Positions 31,909-40,740 of a DNA stretch of 64,000 bases are shown here, piece by piece; position 1 is the stretch's first letter, and each line of letters starts with the position of its first letter. Both the position numbers and the translations under genes were made by a program. Source of the stretch: Halomonas sp. (GTDB lineage Bacteria > Pseudomonadota > Gammaproteobacteria > Pseudomonadales > Halomonadaceae); the NCBI RefSeq assembly GCF_017515565.1, contig NZ_JAFWFN010000010.1, positions 1 through 64,000 of the forward strand, given 5' to 3'. The notes under the pieces were generated by a model that saw nothing but the letters and a program-made list of their open reading frames with translations, ran no database searches and had not been told where the DNA came from.

Positions 31909-32928
31909 ATGAGCAAACGTAAATTAAGTCGCCAGCAGCAGTGGCGAGTCGATAAAGTCCAGGCGGAACGTGCCCAGCGCGCAGAAAAGCGCGATGTAAA
32001 GGACGCAGAGAAACTCGCCGCCGGCGAATACGGTGCCGAACAGCCGGGCCGGGTAATGGCACACTTTGGCCGCACGCTAGAAGTGCGCGATGCCGACGGC
32101 ACGCCCATTCGCTGTCATCTGCGCGCCAATTTAGATGGCTTAGTGACCGGTGACCGAGTGATTTGGCGAGCAGGCCAGGATGGCTCTGGCGTGGTGGTGG
32201 CACGAGAAGAGCGCGACAGCGTGCTTAAGCGCCCAGATCCCCGCGGCCAGCTTAAACCCGTGGCAGCTAATATCGACCAGTTGCTGATCGTATTTGCCGT
32301 TGAGCCAGCCCCCCATCCCAATCTAATTGATCGCTACTTGGTCGCTGCCGAGGCGACGGGTATTGCGCCAGTGCTAGTACTTAACAAAACCGACCTACTG
32401 CCTGAAGATGGCGGTGAGCTAGGTAAGCTGTTAGAGCGCTATCGCAACCTAGGCTACCCAGTGGTGCGAACCACTATTGCCAGCGATGCAGGCCTTGAAG
32501 CGCTGCGCCAGCAGCTGGAAGGGCGTACGTCGGTATTTGTTGGGCAAAGCGGTGTCGGCAAGTCATCGCTTATTGACCTTCTGCTTCCCGACGAAACCCT
32601 GCGCATCGGCGCGCTGTCTGAAGACTCGCGTAAAGGCACGCACACCACCACCACGGCCAGGCTCTATGCCATGCGCAGTGATGAGGTGAGCAACGGTGAG
32701 CTAATCGACTCCCCTGGCATTCGTGAATTTGGGTTGATTCATCTTAATGAGCAAGAAGTCACCGACGGGTTTATTGAATTTCATCCGTATATTGGCCGCT
32801 GCCGCTTCCGTGATTGCCGCCACCGAAATGAGCCGGGTTGCGCTTTACTTGAAGCCGTTGAGGCAGGCAAGATTCATCCAGAACGCTTTGCCAGCTACCG
32901 ACGTATTCTCGATAGTCTGAACGCTTAA
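31909..32928 (+). CDS. rsgA: Small ribosomal subunit biogenesis GTPase RsgA
   Basis: Circularly permuted GTPase that checks late maturation of the 30S subunit. It has 339 residues: N-terminal OB fold, G4 motif NKTD before G1 GQSGVGKSS (212-220), then G3 DSPGIREFG. The C-terminal zinc site is C298, C303, H305 and C311. The ATG at 31909 gives the family N-terminus MSKRKLSRQQQWRV. A GTG-started longer frame upstream is rejected for lack of homology. The neighbouring orn gene is a frequent partner in related genomes. Confidence 0.96.
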   Translation: MSKRKLSRQQQWRVDKVQAERAQRAEKRDVKDAEKLAAGEYGAEQPGRVMAHFGRTLEVRDADGTPIRCHLRANLDGLVTGDRVIWRAGQDGSGVVVAREERDSVLKRPDPRGQLKPVAANIDQLLIVFAVEPAPHPNLIDRYLVAAEATGIAPVLVLNKTDLLPEDGGELGKLLERYRNLGYPVVRTTIASDAGLEALRQQLEGRTSVFVGQSGVGKSSLIDLLLPDETLRIGALSEDSRKGTHTTTTARLYAMRSDEVSNGELIDSPGIREFGLIHLNEQEVTDGFIEFHPYIGRCRFRDCRHRNEPGCALLEAVEAGKIHPERFASYRRILDSLNA

Positions 32929-32992
32929 ATCTAACGCTTAGCACTATTGCCTTAAATTTTACTGCCTTAAGTTCAAGGACAGGGAGCCGTAC

Positions 32993-33835
32993 ATGAGCAC
33001 CGTCAGTCACTCATCGGAAACCAATGTACTGCCGTTAATTGTTGAGCCAGAGCAACTGCACGAGCATCTGGGTGATGAACAACTATTGATCATCGACGTA
33101 CCGGCGAACGGCGATAGCTATCGCCAGGGCCACGTGCCCGGTGCTATTTACCTAGATTTTCGCTATCTGATGCGCGGCGAAGGGCCGGTACCCAACGATG
33201 TGCCCAGCACTGAGTTTCTTTCGCAATTGTTTAGCGCCCTGGGGCTCACCCGTGACACCCACATAGTAGCCTACGATGATGAAGGCGGTGGCTGGGCGGC
33301 ACGTTTGCTGTGGACGCTAGAGCTGATTGGCCACACCCGCTACTCCTATTTAAATGGCGGTATCCACGCTTGGCGAGACGCCGGCTTAAAAGAGAGCACT
33401 GAGTCAGCCGCCCCCACGCCAAGCGACTACCACGCCGAGATGCTTAATCCGCACGCGCTTATCACCCGCGATGAAATCAAACAGAAGCTGGATGATAAAC
33501 AGTTCGCGGTGTGGGATGCTCGCTCCAAAGCGGAGTACGACGGAGAGAAAGGTAATAACAAGCACCTTGGTCATATTCCGGGCGCGGTAAATATGGACTG
33601 GGTCCACGCCATGGACCACAACCGCGCGCTGCGTATTCGCGATTACGCCGAGCTGATCACCGAGTTACAGGCCATGGGGCTGACACCCGATATGGAAGTT
33701 GCTACCCACTGCCAGAGCCACCACCGCAGTAGCTTTACGTGGCTGGTGGGTAAGGCGCTAGGCTTCAACATTCGCGGCTACGCAGGCTCCTGGGGTGAAT
33801 GGGGCAACCGCGACGACACACCGATTGAGAAGTGA
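32993..33835 (+). CDS. rhdA: Thiosulfate sulfurtransferase (rhodanese, RhdA type)
   Basis: Tandem-domain rhodanese that moves sulfane sulfur, classically from thiosulfate to cyanide or other thiophiles. It has 280 residues: an inactive N-terminal rhodanese domain (about 12-135) and an active C-terminal domain with catalytic C240 in CQSHHRS, close to the CQTHHRS loop of Azotobacter/Pseudomonas RhdA. Placement directly before psd repeats the Pseudomonas order. A short ribosome site (CAGGGAG) precedes the ATG. It overlaps nothing; psd begins 10 bases downstream. Confidence 0.9.
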   Translation: MSTVSHSSETNVLPLIVEPEQLHEHLGDEQLLIIDVPANGDSYRQGHVPGAIYLDFRYLMRGEGPVPNDVPSTEFLSQLFSALGLTRDTHIVAYDDEGGGWAARLLWTLELIGHTRYSYLNGGIHAWRDAGLKESTESAAPTPSDYHAEMLNPHALITRDEIKQKLDDKQFAVWDARSKAEYDGEKGNNKHLGHIPGAVNMDWVHAMDHNRALRIRDYAELITELQAMGLTPDMEVATHCQSHHRSSFTWLVGKALGFNIRGYAGSWGEWGNRDDTPIEK

Positions 33836-33845
33836 AGATAATACT

Positions 33846-34679
33846 GTGACATTTTCCCAAAAAGCCTTTTCGCTACTCCAATACCCATTGCCCCACCACG
33901 CGCTTTCGCGCCTGACCGGCAGGTTCGCCCAGTGCGATAACCTCTGGGTAAAAGACCCCCTGATTAAGGCGTTTATTAAACGCTTTAAAGTGGACATGAG
34001 CCAAGCGCTGGAGCCAGACCCTACAGCCTACGCTACCTTTAACGACTTTTTTACCCGCGCGTTAAAGGCAGATGCCCGCCCACTGGGCGACGGCCTGTTA
34101 AGCCCAGCCGATGGCACGCTTTCCCAGTACGGCCGCTTAACCGCAGGCCAACTGGTTCAGGCTAAAGGCCACACCTTCTCTGCACAAACCCTGCTAGGCG
34201 GCGACAGCGCGCTGGCGGAGGAGTTTATGGGCGGGAGCTTTGCCACCGTTTATCTCTCACCTAGCGACTACCACCGAGTGCATATGCCGGTCACCGGGAC
34301 GTTGAGGGAGATGATCTACGTGCCGGGGCGGCTTTTTTCAGTGAATCAAGCAACGGCCAACTACGTGCCAGGCTTGTTTGCCCGTAACGAGCGCTTGGTA
34401 TGTATTTTTGATACCGAAAATGGCCCCATGGCCATGGTGCTGGTTGGCGCGATGATTGTCGCCGCTATTGAAACCGTTTGGTCGGGCCAAGTAACACCGC
34501 TTTCTGGTCACCCCCAGCGCATGCAGTTTGGGCAGCCTATTGTGCTGGAAAAAGGCGCTGAAATGGGCCGATTCAAGCTCGGCTCTACCGTCGTTATGTG
34601 CTTTGCCAAACCAATCAACTTTGACAACAACCCGCTCGGCGCCAAGGTAGAAATGGGGCAACGCCTGGGGTCACCTTAA
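33846..34679 (+). CDS. psd: Phosphatidylserine decarboxylase proenzyme
   Basis: Makes phosphatidylethanolamine from phosphatidylserine at the inner membrane. It is 277 residues starting at a GTG (33846). A longer frame running back into rhdA is not credible, since family similarity starts at FSLLQYPLP. The self-cleavage site LGST (245-248) is intact; cleavage before S247 gives the small subunit with its pyruvoyl cofactor. The [13 protein letters not shown] block and NLFARNER-like segment are typical. It is convergent with epmA, with only three bases between stops. Confidence 0.95.
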   Translation: MTFSQKAFSLLQYPLPHHALSRLTGRFAQCDNLWVKDPLIKAFIKRFKVDMSQALEPDPTAYATFNDFFTRALKADARPLGDGLLSPADGTLSQYGRLTAGQLVQAKGHTFSAQTLLGGDSALAEEFMGGSFATVYLSPSDYHRVHMPVTGTLREMIYVPGRLFSVNQATANYVPGLFARNERLVCIFDTENGPMAMVLVGAMIVAAIETVWSGQVTPLSGHPQRMQFGQPIVLEKGAEMGRFKLGSTVVMCFAKPINFDNNPLGAKVEMGQRLGSP

Positions 34680-34682
34680 CGG

Positions 34683-35663
34683 CTAACAGTTAGGCGTTGA
34701 AAACGCGAGCACGTCTTCCAGGCGTGCTTTGCCCATTGCCAGTTGAATCAAACGGTCAATCCCCAGCGCCACACCCGCGCTTTCTGGCATACCGCGCTCA
34801 AGTGCGGCCAGCAGGCGCTCATCCACATCCACTTCCGGCAAGCCCAGTCGACGCCGCTCAGCGTTATCTTCTTCAAATCGCTGGCGCTGCTCTTCAGCAT
34901 CAATCAGTTCATCATAACCATTTGCCAGCTCAACACCGTTTAGGTAAAGCTCAAAACGGGAGGCGACCCACTCGCCGTCGGCATCCTGATGGCGGCGCGC
35001 CAGCGCCGCTTGGCTAGCCGGGTAATCCAGCACAACACTTAGCTCCTGTTGGCCTAGCTGCGGCTCAATCACCATGCTCATCAACAGATCCAGGCAGGTA
35101 TCACGCCCCTCTTTTGCTAGCGTTTGAGCGGACATATGGCCACGCTCTGCAGCCAACGTCCGCAAGGTCTCTAGCGAGGTAGTAAATGGATCAACTGCTA
35201 AGTAAGTATGAAACAGCTCCCGATAGCGATAATGCACCACCGGACCTGCAAAGCTTGGCAGCACATTGGCAACCAGCGTGGTGGTCTCATCAATCAGCTG
35301 CGCCAGCGTAAATGCAGGGCGGTACCACTCCAGCATGGTAAATTCGATATTATGCCGCGCACCCACCTCCCCATTACGGAAGCTCTTGGCAAGCTGAAAG
35401 ATTGGCCCACTTCCTGCCGCAAGAAGGCGCTTCATATGAAACTCTGGAGAGGTTTGCAGCCACAGCTTGCGCTGGCCCTTATCGGTGCGCGCTAACGTAG
35501 AAAGCGACGCTAAGTGCACATCTGTGCTGCCCCCGTGCCCTAATACCGGCGTCTCCACTTCCAGCACGCCTCGCTGGGCAAAAAAAGCCCGCACAATGGC
35601 TATTAAGCGAGCACGCTCGTACAGCGTTTCAATCGTCGCAGTTGGCTGCCAGTTAGCTCTCAT
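34683..35663 (-). CDS. epmA: EF-P--(R)-beta-lysine ligase
   Basis: LysRS-like enzyme (PoxA/GenX) that attaches (R)-beta-lysine to a lysine of elongation factor P. Its 326 residues are nearly the length of the E. coli protein (325). Class II synthetase motifs are visible: RGVLEVETP, SPEFHMKRLLAAGSGPIFQ, EFTMLEWYRP, and GVALGIDRL at the C-end. There is no anticodon-binding domain, which separates it from LysRS. The GGAGGA site is eight bases before the ATG. It lies downstream of its substrate gene efp, and epmB is divergent nearby. Confidence 0.96.
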   Translation of the reverse strand: MRANWQPTATIETLYERARLIAIVRAFFAQRGVLEVETPVLGHGGSTDVHLASLSTLARTDKGQRKLWLQTSPEFHMKRLLAAGSGPIFQLAKSFRNGEVGARHNIEFTMLEWYRPAFTLAQLIDETTTLVANVLPSFAGPVVHYRYRELFHTYLAVDPFTTSLETLRTLAAERGHMSAQTLAKEGRDTCLDLLMSMVIEPQLGQQELSVVLDYPASQAALARRHQDADGEWVASRFELYLNGVELANGYDELIDAEEQRQRFEEDNAERRRLGLPEVDVDERLLAALERGMPESAGVALGIDRLIQLAMGKARLEDVLAFSTPNC

Positions 35664-35684
35664 TTAAGTATCCTCCAACGTAAT

Positions 35685-35711
35685 AAAGCCACGCGTGCTT
35701 CGCGTGGCTTT
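35685..35711 (-). terminator. Hairpin between efp and epmA
   Basis: Arms AAAGCCACGCG / CGCGTGGCTTT lie between the two minus-strand genes. The T-tail past the stem is short, so it may only attenuate efp transcription into epmA, which would give the highly needed EF-P more message than its modifier. Confidence 0.6.
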
Positions 35712-35762
35712 ATAAAACAGATGCTTTCCCGGCTAACTGACCGCCGTGCCCTAAAGCGGCGT

Positions 35763-36329
35763 TTATGCCCGAGACACGTAATCACCAGAACGCGTGTCAA
35801 TCTTCAATACTTCACCCTGGTTAATAAATAGGGGGACACGAACCACAGCACCAGATGAAAGCGTCGCAGGCTTAGAGCCGCCTTGCGCCGTATCACCTTT
35901 TAAACCGGGGTCAGTCTCAACGACTTCTAGTTCAATGAAGTTAGGCGGCGTAACGGAAATCGCTTTGTCATTCCACAGCGTAATCGTGTAAGGCACCTGC
36001 TCTTTGAGCCATTTTTCAGTATCGCCCAAGGCTTTCTTTTCCACGGCGTACTGCTCAAAGGAACCGTCGGTCTTCATGAAGTGCCACATGTCACCGTCGG
36101 TGTAGAGGTACTCCATCTCCAAATCCATGACGTCAGCGCCTTCCAGCGAATCACCAGATTTGAAAGTCTTCTCACCGACACGTCCAGTCATCAGGTTACG
36201 CAACTTAACGCGGTTAAAGGCTTGGCCTTTGCCCGGCTTGACCAGTTCGTTCTCAACGATCGAACAGGGGTCGCCGTCGAGCATTACTTTTAAACCGCCC
36301 TTGAATTCATTGGTAGAATAGTTCGCCAT
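35763..36329 (-). CDS. efp: Elongation factor P
   Basis: tRNA-shaped translation factor that relieves stalling at polyproline motifs. It has 188 residues, in three beta-barrel domains. The modified lysine K34 is present in VKPGKGQAF, which agrees with beta-lysylation by the EpmA and EpmB encoded on either side. The C-terminal signature [14 protein letters not shown] is intact. The gap of about 150 bases to epmB holds both promoters; no other feature stands out. Confidence 0.97.
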   Translation of the reverse strand: MANYSTNEFKGGLKVMLDGDPCSIVENELVKPGKGQAFNRVKLRNLMTGRVGEKTFKSGDSLEGADVMDLEMEYLYTDGDMWHFMKTDGSFEQYAVEKKALGDTEKWLKEQVPYTITLWNDKAISVTPPNFIELEVVETDPGLKGDTAQGGSKPATLSSGAVVRVPLFINQGEVLKIDTRSGDYVSRA

Positions 36330-36480
36330 AAATGTCTCTCAATTATCCATGTCAGTTATTTGTTTCAGTATGTGGTGCGCGACGCCATACTTTGCCGCCA
36401 TTGGCCTGGTGATATACCAGTAGCGTTGTAAATGGCGTCGTTAAATAAGTGCGCGCATGATAACCCGAAGGAGGGCTTTT

Positions 36481-37503
36481 TTGCAGGAGAACATCATTAT
36501 CGCCGCTAAGCAGATGCCTGCCCAGGTATCTCTTTCATGGCAGCAGCAGCTTTCCCAAGCGATCCGCGACCCAAATGCGCTTTGCAAACGCCTTGGCTTG
36601 ACCAGCCAGTGGCTGCCCGGCGCGTCTGCTGGACACACGCTGTTTGATATCTGCGTCCCTGAAGCATACCTGGCACGTATCGAGCCAAATAACCCGGCAG
36701 ACCCACTGCTGCGCCAAGTGCTGCCTGTTAGCGATGAAACCCTAACGCCCCAGGGCTACGTATTAGACCCGCTGGAGGAGGCCGAACACCGGCCAGTCAA
36801 AGGGCTTATTCACAAATACGCTAGCCGCGTGCTACTTATTGCAAGCCCTAACTGTGCAATCAACTGCCGCTACTGCTTCAGGCGTCACTTCCCTTATAGC
36901 GATAATTCACCCTCCAGGGCCCAGTGGCAGGAAGCGCTGGATTACTTACGCGCAGATACCTCAATCCATGAAGCAATCCTGTCTGGCGGTGACCCGCTGG
37001 CCGCCAGCGATCGTCAACTGGCATGGCTAGTTGCACAACTCGAAAGCATCCCACACCTAAAACGGCTGCGCATCCATACACGCCTACCGGTGGTGATCCC
37101 CGACCGGGTTGATGATGCCCTGCTTGGCTGGCTTGCGGCGACGCGCTTGCAAAGGGTGGTGGTACTGCATATTAACCACGCCAATGAAATTGACCAACCC
37201 GTGGTCGATGCTTGCGCACGCCTAAAACACGCAGGCGTGACGCTGCTTAACCAAAGCGTTCTACTACGAGGCGTTAACGACAGCGTCGCTGCTCTGGCCG
37301 CCCTTTCTGAGCATCTTTTCGAGGCAGGTATTCTGCCTTACTACCTGCACGTCTTAGACCCGGTGCAGGGCGCTGCGCACTTTGATGTGCCGGACAGCGA
37401 AGCGCGGGAGCTGGTTGCTTATCTTCGCGATCATCTTCCCGGGTTTTTAATGCCCCGCCTGGTGCGTGAAATTCCAGGTAAGGAAAGTAAAACGCCGCTG
37501 TAA
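36481..37503 (+). CDS. epmB: EF-P beta-lysylation protein: lysine 2,3-aminomutase
   Basis: Radical SAM, PLP-dependent aminomutase (YjeK) that makes (R)-beta-lysine for EF-P. It has 340 residues from a TTG at 36481. Cluster cysteines C125, C129 and C132 form CxxxCxxC (CAINCRYCF), followed by RHFPY, SGGDPL and the HANEID/LNQSVLLRGVND blocks, ending in KTPL as in E. coli. The TTG is preferred because AAGGAGGG lies six bases upstream. The ATG at 36457 has no site before it; the ATG at 36514 would trim the N-terminus. EpmC, the hydroxylase, is not in this window. Confidence 0.93.
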   Translation: MQENIIIAAKQMPAQVSLSWQQQLSQAIRDPNALCKRLGLTSQWLPGASAGHTLFDICVPEAYLARIEPNNPADPLLRQVLPVSDETLTPQGYVLDPLEEAEHRPVKGLIHKYASRVLLIASPNCAINCRYCFRRHFPYSDNSPSRAQWQEALDYLRADTSIHEAILSGGDPLAASDRQLAWLVAQLESIPHLKRLRIHTRLPVVIPDRVDDALLGWLAATRLQRVVVLHINHANEIDQPVVDACARLKHAGVTLLNQSVLLRGVNDSVAALAALSEHLFEAGILPYYLHVLDPVQGAAHFDVPDSEARELVAYLRDHLPGFLMPRLVREIPGKESKTPL

Positions 37504-37571
37504 AACCCTCATCCTGGCAAAGCCACGCTAAATGCGATGGCAAGTCTGATGCAGGCACAAAATTGCCTCAC

Positions 37572-37593
37572 AAAAGCGCAATGGGCTTTTTTT
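37572..37593 (+). terminator. Probable terminator after epmB
   Basis: A six-base stem AAAAGC / GCTTTT with a 7-base loop runs into a T7 tract (37587-37593). The stem is weak, but the position, about 70 bases past epmB and ahead of the guanidine operon promoter, fits. Confidence 0.55.
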
Positions 37594-37687
37594 ATGCACA
37601 GAGAAAGGGCATTCAATGACCTGCAGATACTTTAGCAATTACCGAAATCGCACAATAAACAACTAAAAACAAACGTATTTTCTGGAA

Positions 37688-37704
37688 CGGGCTAACATTT
37701 TGCT
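37688..37704 (+). promoter_or_regulatory. Candidate sigma-54 promoter of the guanidine operon
   Basis: GGC and TTGCT are placed so that GG (37690-37691) and GC (37702-37703) are exactly ten bases apart, the -24/-12 spacing of sigma-54 promoters; the bases between GGC and TTGC match the consensus poorly. A start near 37715 would put the whole riboswitch into the transcript. Sigma-54 control would suit a nitrogen-acquisition operon. The match is partial, so this is only a candidate. Confidence 0.3.
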
Positions 37705-37770
37705 TCGTTATCAATGTAACGCACGGGGTATCGGCGGCTTACGCTGCCACACAATTTAGCTTCCAATAGA

Positions 37771-37884
37771 TCGCTAGGGTTCCGACACCGTCAATTTACT
37801 ACCCCTGACAGGTGTGGCTGGTCCGAGAGCAATCGACCTAACGCGAAGGCGCGAGGTTACACGGCGGGACAAAAGCCCGGGAGG
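37771..37884 (+). promoter_or_regulatory. Guanidine-I riboswitch (ykkC leader)
   Basis: All conserved blocks of the guanidine-I aptamer occur in order: CTAGGGTTCCG (37774-37784), a P2 hairpin (ACACC 37785-37789 with GGTGT 37811-37815, extended by GTCA/TGAC), CTGGTCCGAGAG (37818-37829), a P3 hairpin (ACCT/AGGT and CGC/GCG, 37836-37857), then ACACGGCGGGACAAAAGCCC (37859-37878) and GGGAG. The class binds free guanidinium and turns genes on. It stands 58 bases before the binding-protein start. The expression platform is not obvious. A stretch at 37909-37928 is complementary in patches to the aptamer 3' side, and CCCTAGC (37922-37928) pairs fully with GCTAGGG (37773-37779). The Shine-Dalgarno GGAGG follows at 37933, and no U-tract terminator is visible, so translational control is my guess. 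Confidence 0.95.
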
Positions 37885-37942
37885 ATAAGGCACAGTGATG
37901 CGCCGATGCCCCCGAGTTTTCCCCTAGCCGCTGGAGGCTTTT

Positions 37943-39046
37943 ATGATTCGTGCCACGTTTATTTCCCTAAGCCATATACCCTCAAAAAAGCTGCCCATTG
38001 CTCCACTGTCTGCCGCGATGGTGATAGCCGCACTTGCCTCTCCTCTCTCTGTTAGCTCTGCCCAGGCCCAGGAACGCGACGAGTTCAGCGTCTGCTGGTC
38101 GATTTATGCGGGCTGGATGCCCTGGGCCTATGCCGATGTTGAAGGCATAGTCGATAAATGGGCCGACGAGTACGGTATCAGCATTGATGTGGTGCAGGTA
38201 AACGACTACGTCGAGTCAATCAATCAGTTCACCTCTGGCAACGTTGACGGCTGCGCCATGACCAACATGGATGCGCTGACTATTCCGGCCGCCAGCGGCG
38301 TCGACTCCACCGCATTAATCGTTGGCGATTACTCCAACGGCAATGACGGCATTGTCATGAAGAGTAGTGACGACCTTGCCGATATCGAGGGCAGCAAAGT
38401 TAATCTGGTTCAGTTCAGCGTATCGCACTACTTACTCGCTCGCGCGCTTGAGAGCGTCGGTCTAACCGAACGCGACATCGAAACCATTAACACCGCCGAT
38501 GCGGATATTGTTGGACTCTTCACCAGCGAATCAACTGAAGCCGTGACTACCTGGAACCCACAGCTCAGTGCCATCACCGAGATGCCTAACGCAAATGTGG
38601 TCTACACCTCGGCGGAGATTCCCGGTGAAATTCTTGATTTGATGGTCGTCAATACCCAAACCCTCTCCGATAACCCTGAACTTGGTCACGCCCTGGTGGG
38701 CGCGTGGTATGAGGTCATGGAGCTTATGGCCAATAACGACGAGAGCGCACTAACGCTGATGGCTGATGCGGCGGGTACAGATTTAGAGGGTTATCAGAAC
38801 CAATTGGCGGCTACCTACCTATATACCGACCCTGCTGAAGCTATTGAACTAATGGAAAGCCCCAACTTGCTAGATACCATGCAACGGGTCGCCGAGTTTA
38901 GTTTCACCCACGGCCTACTTGGCGATATGGCACCCAATGCAGGTGTCGTCGGCATTGAAACGCCTAGCGGCGTGTTTGGTGATGAGAGCAATGTGCAGCT
39001 GCGCTTCGACCCAAGCTTTACCCAAGCTTACCTCGACGCTCAGTAA
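37943..39046 (+). CDS. Guanidine-operon ABC transporter substrate-binding protein
   Basis: Periplasmic binding protein of the nitrate/taurine (NMT1/TauA-like) type found next to 'urea carboxylase' genes. It has 367 residues: signal peptide about 1-42 (ending AQA), then VCWSIYAGWMPWAYAD, which begins the ligand-binding lobes; the aromatic-rich WSIYAGWMPW stretch is typical of this subfamily. GGAGG at 37933 serves the ATG. It is first in the operon behind the guanidine-I riboswitch. The substrate is inferred to be guanidine or a guanidine-like cation from that context, not from the sequence. A stable hairpin follows the gene. Confidence 0.88.
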   Translation: MIRATFISLSHIPSKKLPIAPLSAAMVIAALASPLSVSSAQAQERDEFSVCWSIYAGWMPWAYADVEGIVDKWADEYGISIDVVQVNDYVESINQFTSGNVDGCAMTNMDALTIPAASGVDSTALIVGDYSNGNDGIVMKSSDDLADIEGSKVNLVQFSVSHYLLARALESVGLTERDIETINTADADIVGLFTSESTEAVTTWNPQLSAITEMPNANVVYTSAEIPGEILDLMVVNTQTLSDNPELGHALVGAWYEVMELMANNDESALTLMADAAGTDLEGYQNQLAATYLYTDPAEAIELMESPNLLDTMQRVAEFSFTHGLLGDMAPNAGVVGIETPSGVFGDESNVQLRFDPSFTQAYLDAQ

Positions 39047-39071
39047 CGGGTTCCTCCTACATCAGCGCGAT

Positions 39072-39093
39072 GGGAGTGGTGCCTGCCACTCCC
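39072..39093 (+). other. Hairpin between binding-protein and permease genes
   Basis: The 8-base perfect stem GGGAGTGG / CCACTCCC with a 6-base loop is followed by a pyrimidine-rich but not T-only stretch. Such hairpins commonly protect or partly terminate the message so that binding protein is made in excess over the membrane components. Confidence 0.6.
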
Positions 39094-39121
39094 TCTGCTC
39101 TCATCTTCTGTGGATACCGCC

Positions 39122-39949
39122 ATGAAGCGACTTATTAACCTTACGCCCTCGCGGGGCGGCCGTTGGCTGTTAGGCCTGCTGCCTTTTTTGCTACTGGCGA
39201 TGCTGTATATGAGCCTCTCCAACGCAAGGCTGGCGGAAAACCCTAACGACCGTTTGTTGCCGACGCCCTCGACCATGGCAAGTACTTTTTACCACTTAGC
39301 CACTGCCGAGAACGTCCGCACCGGGCAAATTGTGCTGTGGACAGACACCTTCGCCAGCCTGGAACGAATTGTGATTGGTGTGGGTATTAGTGCATTGATT
39401 GGTTTAGTGGTGGGCATCTTAAACGGCGGATTGCCTATTGTCCGCGCCAAGCTCTCGCCGCTGGTGACGGTCGCCTCGCTGATTCCCCCCATGGCGATAC
39501 TGCCGATTCTATTTATCGCCTTTGGTACCGGCGAAGCCGCCAAAATTGCCCTGATTGTGATTGGAGTAACGCCGTTTCTTATTCGTGACCTGCAAGGCCA
39601 CGCCCTGCGGCTCCCCGATGAACAGCTGATCAAAGCACAAACCCTAGGCGCCAGCTCCTGGCAGGTGCTGTTAAGGGTGCTACTGCCACAATTAACGCCA
39701 CGACTATTAAACGCCACTCGTTTGGCATTGGGCACTGCCTGGCTTTTTTTAATCGCCGCCGAAGCCATCGCGGCGCAGGAAGGGCTTGGCTACCGCATTT
39801 TTCTAGTGCGTCGTTATCTATCGATGGATGTGATCTTGCCCTATGTGGCCTGGATCACCCTGCTGGCGTTCCTGCTTGACCAACTGCTGGCCTGGGTATC
39901 ACGGCTAGCATTCCCCTGGTACCACGCAGGCGAAGGAGATAACTCATGA
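39122..39949 (+). CDS. Guanidine-operon ABC transporter permease
   Basis: Inner-membrane permease of the SsuC/TauC-like family with six or so transmembrane segments. It has 275 residues. The EAA loop that contacts the ATPase is KAQTLGASSWQVLLRVLLPQ (about 168-187), with the characteristic GA and LP spacing. The membrane segments include LLGLLPFLLLAMLYM, IVIGVGISALIGLVVGIL and SLIPPMAILPILFIAFG. The ATG at 39122 is preferred to a GTG four codons earlier; neither has a strong ribosome site. The end overlaps the ATPase start (ATGA). Confidence 0.9.
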   Translation: MKRLINLTPSRGGRWLLGLLPFLLLAMLYMSLSNARLAENPNDRLLPTPSTMASTFYHLATAENVRTGQIVLWTDTFASLERIVIGVGISALIGLVVGILNGGLPIVRAKLSPLVTVASLIPPMAILPILFIAFGTGEAAKIALIVIGVTPFLIRDLQGHALRLPDEQLIKAQTLGASSWQVLLRVLLPQLTPRLLNATRLALGTAWLFLIAAEAIAAQEGLGYRIFLVRRYLSMDVILPYVAWITLLAFLLDQLLAWVSRLAFPWYHAGEGDNS

Positions 39950-40740
39950 GTCTTCTAGCGGCCAAACGGTTAGAGAAGCACTACGGCAACCATGTAGTTC
40001 TTGAGAATCTTAATTTTAGCGTTGAGCCTGGGGAATTTGTCACTTTGGTGGGCGCCTCTGGCTGTGGCAAAACCACCTTTCTTAAAATGCTGCTGGGTAC
40101 CGAAGCCGTTTCTAAAGGCAGCTTAACGCTGGATGACAAGCCCATTCCCAATGAACCGGGCCCCGACCGCGGCGTGGTATTCCAGAAGTATTCGGTGTTT
40201 CCCCACCTCACGGTGTTAGGCAACGTAATGATCGCCGATGAGCTGAACAGCGCTAAACTGCTGGGCAAAAGCTTTGGTGCTGCCAAACGGCGCGCTATAG
40301 AAAAGGCCCGCGCTCGCATTGATGAGGTGGGCCTTAGTCATGCGCTTAACAAATACCCCCACGAGCTTTCCGGCGGTATGCAGCAGCGCTTAGCCATTGC
40401 CCAAGCGCTGATGATGCGGCCACGCATTTTACTGCTTGATGAGCCCTTCGGCGCCCTAGACCCCGGCATTCGTCAGGATATGCACGAATTAATCACCCGG
40501 CTATGGCAAGAGCAACAGCTAACCATCTTTATGATCACCCACGACCTTAAAGAAGCCTTTGAGCTGGGCACGCGACTGTGGGTATTCGATAAAACCCGCC
40601 ACGACCCTCAGGAACCGGAAGCGTTCGGCGCAACAATCACCTACGACCTGCCTATTTCAAAAGACCGCCCCTCAAAAGACTTACAAGAAGCGCTTTACCA
40701 AGGCGGCCTGCAAACCCACACCCAGGAGACGCTTTTATGA
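39946..40740 (+). CDS. Guanidine-operon ABC transporter ATPase
   Basis: Cytosolic nucleotide-binding subunit. In its 264 residues, Walker A is GASGCGKTT (36-44), the Q-loop glutamine is Q80, the signature is LSGGMQQR (141-148), Walker B is ILLLDEPF (161-168), and the switch histidine lies in MITHD. The D-loop reads GALDPG. It overlaps the permease upstream and the first DUF1989 gene downstream, both by ATGA, so translation of the three is coupled. It probably powers import of guanidine with the two preceding gene products. Confidence 0.92.
   Translation: MSLLAAKRLEKHYGNHVVLENLNFSVEPGEFVTLVGASGCGKTTFLKMLLGTEAVSKGSLTLDDKPIPNEPGPDRGVVFQKYSVFPHLTVLGNVMIADELNSAKLLGKSFGAAKRRAIEKARARIDEVGLSHALNKYPHELSGGMQQRLAIAQALMMRPRILLLDEPFGALDPGIRQDMHELITRLWQEQQLTIFMITHDLKEAFELGTRLWVFDKTRHDPQEPEAFGATITYDLPISKDRPSKDLQEALYQGGLQTHTQETLL

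Noticed and set aside
37504-37942. Small protein gene in the 439-base gap before the guanidine operon
   Set aside because: No plausible start with a ribosome site; the gap is accounted for by a weak terminator, a promoter candidate and the guanidine-I riboswitch.
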